DNA of 31,022 nt from an uncultured Clostridia bacterium (lineage in GTDB: Bacteria; Bacillota; Clostridia; Christensenellales; Aristaeellaceae), in the NCBI GenBank assembly GCA_934630975.1, contig CAKTXH010000025.1:1-31022 (forward strand), in the 5' to 3' direction. Shown here piece by piece: positions 8,857 through 15,558 of the stretch (within the stretch, counting starts at the first letter, position 1; every line of letters begins with the position of its first letter). The translations under genes and the position numbers were made by a program. The notes beneath the pieces were generated by a model. The model made no database searches and was not told the DNA's origin. It worked only from the letters and a program-made list of their open reading frames with translations.

Positions 8857-8891
8857 GGCACTTCCTCCCATCTATAACGGCATGTGTTTCT

Positions 8892-8920
8892 ATTATACAC
8901 CATTGCCATTCTTTCGGACA
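8892..8920 (-). promoter_or_regulatory. promoter of the cdaA operon
   Basis: On the minus strand a perfect TATAAT (8892-8897) with a weak -35 TGTCCG (8915-8920) at 17-nt spacing. Transcription would begin only about 30 nt before the TTG start. Farther upstream, 9013-9027 is a small palindrome (GAATTA-CCT-TAATTC) of unknown role. Confidence 0.6.
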
Positions 8921-9076
8921 GGGGCAATCGTTTGTTATTTTTGCAAAATTTTGGGCAGGCTGCGCCCGCGCCCGTTTCCGCCGTTATTTTTTTAAGGCAA
9001 TACCGCACAAATGAATTACCTTAATTCAACAAGCCCGGAAAGCGCGGCCGCATCGCTGCATAAAATTAAAAAAATA

Positions 9077-9100
9077 TTCTCCCTCCAGGCAGAGGGAGAA
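9077..9100. terminator. bidirectional rho-independent terminator
   Basis: A 9-bp stem, TTCTCCCTC with GAGGGAGAA, is flanked by a T-run on both strands (A-rich 9068-9074 serves the minus strand; GTTTTTT follows on the plus strand). It ends the minus-strand walJ-DUF378 transcript ahead of the cdaA promoter. Confidence 0.8.
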
Positions 9101-9127
9101 CGTTTTTTCCGAATCTGAGCGTTTGAA

Positions 9128-9355
9128 TCAGGCGCTCGCGCCGTCCGCATGGGCGTTGGCCGCGCGGGATTCATGCGGGGTGAAGAGCATGGAAATGCTC
9201 CAAAGCCCCGCCGCGCCGACGATGGTATACAGCACGCGGGAAATCATCGCCGCCTGCCCGCCGAACAGGAAGGCAATCAAATCAAACTGAAACAGGCCGA
9301 CAAGTCCCCAGTTGATCGCGCCGATGATCACCAGCAGCAGAGAAAAACGATCCAT
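9128..9355 (-). CDS. DUF378 family small membrane protein
   Basis: 75 aa. Two hydrophobic helices carry the DUF378 signature: 'LLLVIIGAINWGLVGLFQFD' at residues about 5-24, then 'LFGGQAAMISRVLYTIVGAAGLW'. The function of this widespread family is unknown. The ATG at 9353-9355 has AAAGGAG 8 nt upstream; a longer frame exists but lacks a ribosome site. It is the last gene of the walJ transcript, followed directly by a terminator. The tail 'HESRAANAHADGASA' is soluble and not part of the family core. Confidence 0.85.
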   Translation of the reverse strand: MDRFSLLLVIIGAINWGLVGLFQFDLIAFLFGGQAAMISRVLYTIVGAAGLWSISMLFTPHESRAANAHADGASA

Positions 9356-9402
9356 TACATCCACTCCTTTCCGCCATGCAGTCTGCGCGGAAAGGCGCCG
9401 TT

Positions 9403-9636
9403 TTATTCGGTTTTTTTCGCGCCGGGGAACGCGATCACCTTGCCCCGCTCCATACGCGCCTCCTCGGGCCACGCGCGGGCGGGCACATCGGTGAGCAACC
9501 CCTCCCGAATACAGGCGTTCACCAGCCGCACGGCATAACTCAGCGCCGCTTCCGGCGGGTAGCCGACAGTTTCGGAAAGCGTCAGCAGTTCGTCATACGT
9601 GGCCTGATCCATTTCCATCGTAATTTTGGGGCGCAT
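9403..9636 (-). CDS. small conserved hypothetical protein
   Basis: 77 aa. The N-terminal half, 'MRPKITMEMDQATYDELL', begins with a short beta-like stretch followed by helices, reminiscent of a ribbon-helix-helix fold, but the resemblance is weak and I claim no function. The ATG at 9634-9636 follows GAGGAGGG at 7 nt spacing; the upstream frame extension overlaps walJ and has no ribosome site. It lies 44 bp downstream of walJ and 47 bp upstream of the DUF378 gene, in one probable operon. Confidence 0.65.
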   Translation of the reverse strand: MRPKITMEMDQATYDELLTLSETVGYPPEAALSYAVRLVNACIREGLLTDVPARAWPEEARMERGKVIAFPGAKKTE

Positions 9637-9680
9637 GCACCAGCCCTCCTCGCAAAAATTCGCAAAAGCTGCGTTCTGTG

Positions 9681-10499
9681 TCACATTGCGTCGGCCTCGT
9701 CGGTTTGCAGCGTCAGCAGGTCGGAAACCTTGTCCCTTCTGGAAACGCAGACGCGGATATCGTTTCCCACGTCGAAGCCCGCCGCCGAAAGCGCGCCGCA
9801 TACCGTATTATATGCCAGTTCGGGTAAATTATTGTCAGTCGAAAGGTGAGAAAGAAAAGCGGCGCGCGTCCCCCGGGCCGCCAGCTCGCACAAAGCGCGG
9901 GCGCAGTCCTCGTTGTTGAGGTGGCCCTTCCGGCTGAGAATCCGCTGCTTGAGCCGCTGCGGGTACGGCCCGCGGCGCACCATCTCTACGTCGTGATTAG
10001 CCTCCAGCACCAGCGCCTGACAGCCGGAAACCGCGTTCATCCACGTGTCGTTGATGTGCCCGATATCCGTCGCCACGCCGCAGCGCAGCCCCTGACAGTC
10101 AAACGCGAACCCGACGGGATCGGCCGCGTCGTGCGGAATCGGAAAGGGGTTGACGTTCAGCGCGCCGATATAAAAATCCTCCCCGGTGTAAAACGTGCGC
10201 ATGCACTTTGGCGGAATCCCGTTTTCTTTCTGCAAAATGCCCTGCCACGTGCCCTCGTTGGCATAGACGGGCAGGCCGTACCGGCGGCAGAGCACACCGA
10301 GGCCGCGAACATGATCGACATGCTCATGCGTGACCAGAATCGCGTCGATATCGCGAATATCCACGCCGATTTCGCGCAGATTGGCCTCCACGCGCGTGGC
10401 GCTCACCCCGGCGTCCACCAGGAGCTTCACGCCGCCGCAGGCCATATAAACGCTGTTTCCCGAAGAGCCGGAAAACAGCGGGCAAAGGTTGAGCTGCAT
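9681..10499 (-). CDS. walJ: MBL-fold metallohydrolase, WalJ/YycJ type
   Basis: 272 aa. It opens with 'LFSGSSGNS' (residues about 8-16), the YycJ/WalJ start motif, followed by the metal-binding THEHVDH (57-63) and later metal-ligand positions around 'FPIPHDAADP', 'ATDIGH', 'EANHD' and 'LSHLSTDN'. These are the landmarks of zinc-dependent beta-lactamase-fold hydrolases of the WalJ/ExoA-like branch, a probable DNA-processing exonuclease associated with the WalKR cell-wall regulon in Bacillus. Here it is not next to walKR. It starts at the ATG at 10497-10499 with GAGAGGA about 12 nt upstream, and is divergent from the gene at 10585. Confidence 0.88.
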   Translation of the reverse strand: MQLNLCPLFSGSSGNSVYMACGGVKLLVDAGVSATRVEANLREIGVDIRDIDAILVTHEHVDHVRGLGVLCRRYGLPVYANEGTWQGILQKENGIPPKCMRTFYTGEDFYIGALNVNPFPIPHDAADPVGFAFDCQGLRCGVATDIGHINDTWMNAVSGCQALVLEANHDVEMVRRGPYPQRLKQRILSRKGHLNNEDCARALCELAARGTRAAFLSHLSTDNNLPELAYNTVCGALSAAGFDVGNDIRVCVSRRDKVSDLLTLQTDEADAM

Positions 10500-10541
10500 G
10501 GCTTTACAAATTCCTCTCTATCCGTTACAATCCATAGATGT

Positions 10542-10570
10542 ATTATAGCGCAATTTTTCCGCCGCGTAAA
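10542..10570 (-). promoter_or_regulatory. promoter of walJ, overlapping the ribosome site of the divergent gene
   Basis: On the minus strand TTTACG (10565-10570), 17-nt spacer, TATAAT (10542-10547). The -35 box overlaps the AAAGGAG that serves the plus-strand gene at 10585. Confidence 0.6.
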
Positions 10571-10584
10571 GGAGAACGAAAAAC

Positions 10585-10887
10585 ATGGAGCATTACCGCC
10601 TGTGGGGGCGCATCATCAAAAGCCACCGCATCGAGCAGAACGAAACCGTCGAAATTCACGACGGCGATATCGAATCCGCGTTTCTGGAGCTTTGCCGCCG
10701 TTTCGACGTGCAGCGCCCGCTTCAGCTTCCCAAGCATAACCGCGAATGGGAAAAGTTCGGCCGCACGTTTTACACCAAAGAGCATTTCACCGAGCCGATC
10801 CATTTCGATAAGCTCGAGGTCGAGCTGCTCACCCCGGACGGCGAAAAGAAGCACAGCGGCCCGCGCACCCCGCTGATGGACGCGTGA
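10585..10887 (+). CDS. conserved hypothetical protein coupled to gluQRS
   Basis: 100 aa, soluble. It begins 'MEHYRLWGRIIKSHRIEQNE' and contains 'FLELCRRFDVQRPLQLPKH' and 'FYTKEHFTEPIHFDKLEV'. I do not recognise a named domain; the histidine- and aromatic-rich composition is typical of a small conserved Clostridia protein. The start ATG has AAAGGAG about 10 nt upstream. Its TGA overlaps the GTG start of gluQRS by 4 bp (GTGA), so the two are translationally coupled. Confidence 0.75.
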   Translation: MEHYRLWGRIIKSHRIEQNETVEIHDGDIESAFLELCRRFDVQRPLQLPKHNREWEKFGRTFYTKEHFTEPIHFDKLEVELLTPDGEKKHSGPRTPLMDA

Positions 10888-11804
10888 GCGCGCCGGTCGT
10901 CGGCCGTTTCGCGCCCACGCCGAGCGGGCGGCTTCACCTGGGCAACCTGCTCTGCGCGCTGATTGCGTATCTCTCCGTCCGCCGTCAGGACGGGCGCTTT
11001 CTGCTGCGCATCGAGGATCTGGACAAGCCGCGCTGCCCCAAGCGCCTGTGCGACGCCGCCGCCAGAGATCTGGCGTGGCTGGGCTTTGTCTGGGACGAGC
11101 CGCCGCTTTTCCAGAGCGAGCGCACCGAAATCTATCGGCATGATTTCGACGCGCTCTGCGAAAAAGGGCTGGTTTATCCCTGCTTCTGCACCCGCGCCCA
11201 GCTCCACGCCGCCGACGCGCCCAACCGCGGCGACGATGCGCCTGTTTACCCCGGCACGTGCGCGCATCTCTCGCCGGAGGAAATCGCCGAGAAGCTGAAA
11301 GTCCGCCGCCCGGCGTACCGCCTGCGCGTGCCGGATGAAACCGTCGCCGTTCTCGACCGCCACTACGGGCTGTATCGGGAAAACCTCGCCCGCGACTGCG
11401 GCGACTTCATTCTGCGCCGCTCAGACGGGCTTTTCGGCTATCAGCTCGCCGTCGTCGTCGATGACGCGCTCAGCGGCGTGAACGAAATCGTGCGCGGGCA
11501 CGATATTCTCTCCTCCACGCCGAGGCAGATATACCTTCAGCGCCTTTTGGGCTTTGAAACGCCCGAATACGCGCATATTCCCCTGCTCGAGGACGCGCAG
11601 GGCCGCCGTTTGGCCAAGCGCGACGGCGATACCGATTTGACCACGCTCGCCAAGCGCTTTTCCCGCGAGGAAATCCTCGGCATGCTGGCTTTCAGCGCAG
11701 GGATTCTTAACGAAAACCGCCCCGCAGCGATGGATGAATTGATCGACGCGTTCGATTGGAAGAACGTCAAGACGGAGGACATGCGGCTGCCGCTGTCCTT
11801 CTGA
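10884..11804 (+). CDS. gluQ: tRNA glutamyl-Q(34) synthetase-like protein (GluQRS)
   Basis: 306 aa, half the size of a glutamyl-tRNA synthetase and lacking the anticodon-binding domain, as expected for GluQRS. The class I signature is 'FAPTPSGRLHLGN' (residues 8-20, HIGH equivalent). A zinc-type knot 'CFCT...YPGTC' (about 98-123) follows, and the KMSKS loop is 'RLAKRDGDTD'. GluQRS places glutamate on the queuosine base at position 34 of tRNA(Asp). The start is a GTG at 10884-10886 overlapping the preceding stop. The KMSKS loop keeps only KR, which is tolerated in this family. A discriminating-fragment or short GltX role is possible but less likely at this length. Confidence 0.88.
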   Translation: MSAPVVGRFAPTPSGRLHLGNLLCALIAYLSVRRQDGRFLLRIEDLDKPRCPKRLCDAAARDLAWLGFVWDEPPLFQSERTEIYRHDFDALCEKGLVYPCFCTRAQLHAADAPNRGDDAPVYPGTCAHLSPEEIAEKLKVRRPAYRLRVPDETVAVLDRHYGLYRENLARDCGDFILRRSDGLFGYQLAVVVDDALSGVNEIVRGHDILSSTPRQIYLQRLLGFETPEYAHIPLLEDAQGRRLAKRDGDTDLTTLAKRFSREEILGMLAFSAGILNENRPAAMDELIDAFDWKNVKTEDMRLPLSF

Positions 11805-11813
11805 GAATACAAA

Positions 11814-11866
11814 AAGTCCCATGCCCGACGCCTTGACGGTGCGGACATGGGACTTGATGTTTTTTT
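11814..11866. terminator. bidirectional terminator between convergent genes
   Basis: Perfect 10-bp stem AAGTCCCATG (11814-11823) with CATGGGACTT (11846-11855), followed by a T7 run on the plus strand and, read from the other side, by TTTTT (11811-11815). It ends gluQRS and the minus-strand metal operon. Confidence 0.85.
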
Positions 11867-12140
11867 ACGCTTCCGCCGCAACAGCCGCGCCCTCGACGGT
11901 CACGCTCTGCTCCTGAAGCTCCTTCTCGGCGATGAGATCTTCGATCGTCTCCTTGGTGCGCATCAGATCCTCGACGGACATCGTCTCAAAACCGGCCGAC
12001 GGGGTCTTCACCTTCACGCCGTGGCGGTTGAGGAACGCATCCACCTTTTCCTCGTTGTGCTTGTAGACGGCGAAGCCCACCAGACTCGCGCCCACGCCGA
12101 TCAAAACGCCCTTGACCATCGGATTATTCCAGCCAACCAT
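11865..12140 (-). CDS. small single-pass membrane protein of the metal operon
   Basis: 91 aa. One hydrophobic helix near the N-terminus (residues about 8-25, 'MVKGVLIGVGASLVGFAVY') is followed by a basic juxtamembrane stretch, 'VDAFLNRHGVKVK', and a charged helix 'MSVEDLMRTKETIEDLIAEKEL'. The tail is Ala/Val-rich with no His or Cys metal ligands. Size, topology and position beside a P1B ATPase recall the PacL/DUF1490 partners of mycobacterial CtpC and the small membrane proteins of ferrosome clusters, but sequence identity is not evident to me. ATG at 12138-12140 with AGGAGG upstream. It is the last gene of the operon, separated from the preceding gene by three hairpins. Confidence 0.75.
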   Translation of the reverse strand: MVGWNNPMVKGVLIGVGASLVGFAVYKHNEEKVDAFLNRHGVKVKTPSAGFETMSVEDLMRTKETIEDLIAEKELQEQSVTVEGAAVAAEA

Positions 12141-12191
12141 ACTTCATTCCTCCTAGTTTTTGTTTTATGATGAAAAGTTTAATAAACTCAC

Positions 12192-12271
12192 CATTTATCG
12201 CAAAGTGATAAATGAAGTGGGAAATCCAAGAACCTCAGGTTCTTGGTAGGGTTTGGGGCAACGCCCCAAAC
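12192..12271. repeat. three tandem hairpins inside the metal operon
   Basis: Stem 1: CATTTATC (12192-12199) with GATAAATG (12207-12214). Stem 2: CCAAGAACC (12226-12234) with GGTTCTTGG (12238-12246). Stem 3: GTTTGGGGC (12251-12259) with GCCCCAAAC (12263-12271). All three are perfect and none has a T-run, so they look more like mRNA processing or stability elements, or a repeat, than terminators. They lie between the genes at 12279 and 11865. Confidence 0.65.
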
Positions 12272-12278
12272 GTCCCCT

Positions 12279-12986
12279 TTACCCCTTCTTCGCCATCATT
12301 TCCATGCCCCGCTGGAGCATGCTTCCCGCGTAGGCCACGCCGCCCGCGTCGCAGCTGCCCTTTACCGGGGTCAGGCAGATGGAGTTGCCCGCGCGCCGAA
12401 CCATGTAGACCTGCTCGCGCGCCTCCTGCGGAATCAGGTGGCGGCCAAACGTCAGCGCCCACGCCAGCGCGCTGGCCTGCATGCCGTTCGTCTTGCCGAT
12501 GGAATTGATTAAGTATACCACAGACATGACTTCCGGGTCAAAGCTGCCGCGCGCGTGCAGCTCCTGATAGCCGTGCTCGGCGACGGCCGCCAGCGTCGTG
12601 CCGACGGAAAGCCAGCGCGTAAAGCGCGTCAGCGTCGAGCCCATCAGCGTCAGGCTGCCGTCCAGCGCAATGCAGCACAGCGCCAGATAACCGCTCGGCG
12701 CCATCGAAAAGCCTTCCTCCTCGGAGTGCTTGATGTGCAGCAGCGCCGTGCCGACCAGCCCGGCATACACCGCGCCGACCTTCACCAGAAGCTGCTCTTC
12801 CGTCACCGTCAACTGATCGTACTCGCAGAGCATCGTGCCGATGCGTGGGTTGTAGCGGCAGCGCGTCATCCCCTTGATGCCCAGAAACGGCACGTCGCTC
12901 TTGATCGGCTTTTCCAGCCCAAAGCGGATTCGCCCCGGCATGGCGCTGAGCACTTCCAGATGCAGCGCTCCCTTTTCGTTTCTCAT
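12279..12986 (-). CDS. HMA_2-like module protein with hydrophobic C-terminal region
   Basis: 235 aa. The N-terminal 60 residues carry the module shared across this operon: PGRIR at 17-21 and IGTMLCEYD at 49-57, in a ferredoxin-like arrangement without a CxxC. From about residue 62 moderately hydrophobic helices follow ('LLVKVGAVYAGLVGTALLHI', 'YLALCCIALDGSLTLMG', 'WLSVGTTLAAVA'), suggesting a membrane or membrane-apposed domain. Cysteines at 43, 54, 104, 105, 204 and 212 are scattered rather than in a motif. I cannot name a family for the C-terminal part; by context it may be a ferrosome-type accessory protein. ATG at 12986 lies 3 bp after the ATPase stop, with GGAGGG inside the ATPase 3' end. 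Confidence 0.82.
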   Translation of the reverse strand: MRNEKGALHLEVLSAMPGRIRFGLEKPIKSDVPFLGIKGMTRCRYNPRIGTMLCEYDQLTVTEEQLLVKVGAVYAGLVGTALLHIKHSEEEGFSMAPSGYLALCCIALDGSLTLMGSTLTRFTRWLSVGTTLAAVAEHGYQELHARGSFDPEVMSVVYLINSIGKTNGMQASALAWALTFGRHLIPQEAREQVYMVRRAGNSICLTPVKGSCDAGGVAYAGSMLQRGMEMMAKKG

Positions 12987-12989
12987 CGC

Positions 12990-15167
12990 TTAGCGGCCCT
13001 CCATCGGCGGGAAGAACATCAGCCGCAGCGAATTCGCAACGACCAGAATCGTGGAAGCGTTATGCATCAGCGCGCTCATCATCACGGAAATACCGCTGGC
13101 CGCGCCCAAAATCAGGCCGACCGTGTTGATGCCGATGACAATCGCGAAGTTCTGCTGCACGATGTGCATCGTCGAGCGCGCCAGCCTGCGCAGTTCGGGG
13201 ATCATCATCGGGTCGTCGCGGCTGATGACCACGTCGCTCGTCTCCATCGCGATATCCGTCGATTTGCTGCCCAGCGAAATGCCCACGTCCGCATACGCCA
13301 GCGCAGGCGCGTCGTTGATGCCGTCGCCGACCATCACCACGCCGTTGCCCTGCGTCTGCAAGCGAAGCACGGCCTCGGCCTTCTGCTCCGGCAGGAGCTG
13401 CGCCTTGAAGCCGTCCACGCCGACCAGCTCGGCCACGGCGCGCGCCTGCGGCTCCATGTCGCCGGTCAGAATCTCGATGTCGCCCACGCCGTCGTAACGC
13501 AGCGCGTTGACCGCGCGGCGCACATTGTCGCGCGGGCTGTCCATCGCGAAGAGCACGGCCACGATCCGATCATCCACGCCGACGTAATTCGGAATCGCGC
13601 CCTGCGCATCCGGGATGGCCTTGTCCGTCGCCACGCCGTTTTCCTTCATGTATTTCATGTTGCCGACGCGGACGATGTGCCCTTCCGCCTCGGTTCGGCT
13701 GCCGCGCGAAACCTCGGTGATGATCTCGCCGTGGTCGAGCGCCTGCGCGCCGATCTGGCGGCCATAGCCCAGAATCGCGCTCGCCAGCGGATGGGTGCTC
13801 GTCTCTTCCGCCGCCATCGCATAGGCGAGCACTTCGCGCTCGTCCATGTCGTCGGCCAGAACGGTCATTGAAACGACCTTCGGCTTGCCCTCGGTCACCG
13901 TGCCGGTCTTATCCAGCAGAACGGTGTTCGCGCTGCTCATCTGCTCGATGTACGCGCCGCCCTTGATGAGCACGCCCTGCTTGACCGCCGTGTTGATCGC
14001 CGCGGAGAACGCCGTCGCCGTGGAGAGCTTGATGCCGCACGAATAGTCGATCACCAGCATCTTGAGCGCCTTCTGCGAGTTGTGCGTCACCAGCCACACG
14101 GCCAGGCAGAGCACAAAGTTCAGCGGCACAAGATAATTCGAGAATTTATCCGCATAGCGCTGGATCGGCGCCTTTTTCAGCTCGCTGGCTTCCACCATGC
14201 CGACGATGCGGGAAACGACCGTCTGGTCGCCGACCTTGTTCGCCTTGACCTGAATGTTGCCGCTCTTAACCACCGTACCGGCAAAGACCTCGTCGCCCGC
14301 GCGCTTTTCAACCGGCACAAACTCGCCGGTAATCGCGCTCTGGTCGATGACCGCCACGCCGGAGGCGATCACGCCGTCCACCGCAATCTTTTCGCCCGTG
14401 TGCACGGCCACGGTGTCGCCCGCGTGCAGCTGCGCAATCGGGGTGCGCGCCACGCGGCCATCCTCCAGCACCTTCCACACGTCGCCGTCGTCCGCGGAGA
14501 GCATCTTCTTGATGGAAGAGCGCGTCCGCTCGATGGTGTAGGAGGTCATCAGCTCAGCCAGATCCGACAGCGCCAGAATCATCAGCGCGGAGTGCGGCGT
14601 GCCGAGCATCAGGCTCGCGACGATGGAGGTCACGGTCAGGAAATCGGCGTTGGGCCGCATGTCCTTCCGCAGACCCTCCACCGCGCTCTTGGCCATCGGC
14701 GCGGAAAGGCCGAGGCTCGCCAGTGCTTCCAGCGAAGTGAAGTTCGCCAGCGCGCCGCCCAGCAGCGGCGCGGTGAAGAGCGTGTTGCCCAGCACCATCG
14801 CGCCCGCGTTCACCGCCAGCCGCTTAGCCAGACGGGCGGTCGTCATCGGCTGTTCGGCCGTTTCCTCCTTGCCGCTCGCGTGGCGCGCACGCAGGGCGGG
14901 CATCGCATAGCGCGCCAGCACCATATCCGCGCACTCCACCAGCGCCGAGGAATCCATCAGGCTCTTGTCGTATTCCAGCAGAATACTGCCCGTGCAGGGC
15001 GTCACCTGCACACGGCGTACGCCTGCAATCGCGGCCAGTTCCCCGGCCACGTCCATGCGCGCGTCGAGCAGAAAGCTCAGCCCATCGACCCGCAGGCGGA
15101 GCCGCCCCGGCAGGCTGCTGGCAATCTGCCCCTTCATCCAATCCTTATTTGTTTCTCTGCGAAGCAT
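12990..15167 (-). CDS. P1B-type metal-transporting ATPase, P1B-6/FezB-like
   Basis: 725 aa. N-terminal HMA_2-like module (PGRLR at 20-24, TGSILLEYD at 59-67, no CxxC), then the transmembrane and actuator domains (TGE at 280-282). The membrane metal motif is SCG (376-378, in 'VIDYSCGIKLST') where CPC or SPC is usual. Phosphorylation site DKTGT 419-423, HP 459-460, TGD 568-570, GDGIND 614-619, and the terminal P1B helix pattern 'HNASTILVVANSLRL' (702-716). It would pump a metal cation across a membrane at the cost of ATP. The non-CPC motif and arginine-bearing HMA module fit the P1B-6 group that includes ferrosome FezB, so iron is the best guess. The ATG at 15167 has a weak AAGG site; an internal ATG at 15137 is the alternative start. 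Gap to the upstream gene is only 4 bp. Confidence 0.92.
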   Translation of the reverse strand: MLRRETNKDWMKGQIASSLPGRLRLRVDGLSFLLDARMDVAGELAAIAGVRRVQVTPCTGSILLEYDKSLMDSSALVECADMVLARYAMPALRARHASGKEETAEQPMTTARLAKRLAVNAGAMVLGNTLFTAPLLGGALANFTSLEALASLGLSAPMAKSAVEGLRKDMRPNADFLTVTSIVASLMLGTPHSALMILALSDLAELMTSYTIERTRSSIKKMLSADDGDVWKVLEDGRVARTPIAQLHAGDTVAVHTGEKIAVDGVIASGVAVIDQSAITGEFVPVEKRAGDEVFAGTVVKSGNIQVKANKVGDQTVVSRIVGMVEASELKKAPIQRYADKFSNYLVPLNFVLCLAVWLVTHNSQKALKMLVIDYSCGIKLSTATAFSAAINTAVKQGVLIKGGAYIEQMSSANTVLLDKTGTVTEGKPKVVSMTVLADDMDEREVLAYAMAAEETSTHPLASAILGYGRQIGAQALDHGEIITEVSRGSRTEAEGHIVRVGNMKYMKENGVATDKAIPDAQGAIPNYVGVDDRIVAVLFAMDSPRDNVRRAVNALRYDGVGDIEILTGDMEPQARAVAELVGVDGFKAQLLPEQKAEAVLRLQTQGNGVVMVGDGINDAPALAYADVGISLGSKSTDIAMETSDVVISRDDPMMIPELRRLARSTMHIVQQNFAIVIGINTVGLILGAASGISVMMSALMHNASTILVVANSLRLMFFPPMEGR

Positions 15168-15171
15168 ATTT

Positions 15172-15558
15172 TCAACCTTCTTTGGCTTGCGGAAGCCGCA
15201 GAATCAGCCGCTGGCGCACAACCTGCTCCAGCCGCTTCTCGTCGGTCTCCTCCGGCTTGATCTCCTTGGCGATTTCAAGCCCCGTGTCTACAACGATATC
15301 CACCCAGCGCACAATCTGCCGGCTGCTCGTCGTCTGCGCGTCGTAGAGCACGAGCACCGTGCCGATGCGCGCGTTGACGGAAACCTCCGTCACGCCGGGG
15401 AGCATCGTCAAAACATCCTGAACATAATGCAGATAGGGCAGCGCCTCCTTGGGCAGCTGCTCGCTGTGGCGGAAGCGCATGCGCAGCCGCCCCGGCAGGT
15501 CACATTCCACGCGCGGCTTGAGGCAGTGGCGCAGGAACGTCTCTCCGACGATGTTCAC
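15172..15558 (-). CDS. soluble HMA_2-like module protein
   Basis: 128 aa with no clear transmembrane helix. It contains the operon's shared module, PGRLRMR at 22-28 and IGTVLVLYD at 65-73, followed by a charged helical tail rich in Glu/Lys/Arg. It has no CxxC and few potential thiol ligands. It may be a chaperone-like or regulatory partner of the ATPase; this is inference from context. The start is a GTG at 15556-15558 that overlaps the TGA of the upstream gene (GTGA), with GGAGG about 9 nt before it; the longer frame upstream lies within the neighbour and is discarded. Confidence 0.8.
   Translation of the reverse strand: MNIVGETFLRHCLKPRVECDLPGRLRMRFRHSEQLPKEALPYLHYVQDVLTMLPGVTEVSVNARIGTVLVLYDAQTTSSRQIVRWVDIVVDTGLEIAKEIKPEETDEKRLEQVVRQRLILRLPQAKEG

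Noticed and set aside
9000..9030. Possible insertion-sequence end near the GAATTA/TAATTC palindrome
   Set aside because: No matching inverted end and no transposase remnant in the window.
12192..12271. CRISPR-like repeat array
   Set aside because: The three hairpins have different sequences and no spacers of regular length.
12555..15260. Two long plus-strand frames opposite the P1B ATPase
   Set aside because: The minus strand has every P-type ATPase motif in the correct order; these frames are shadows.
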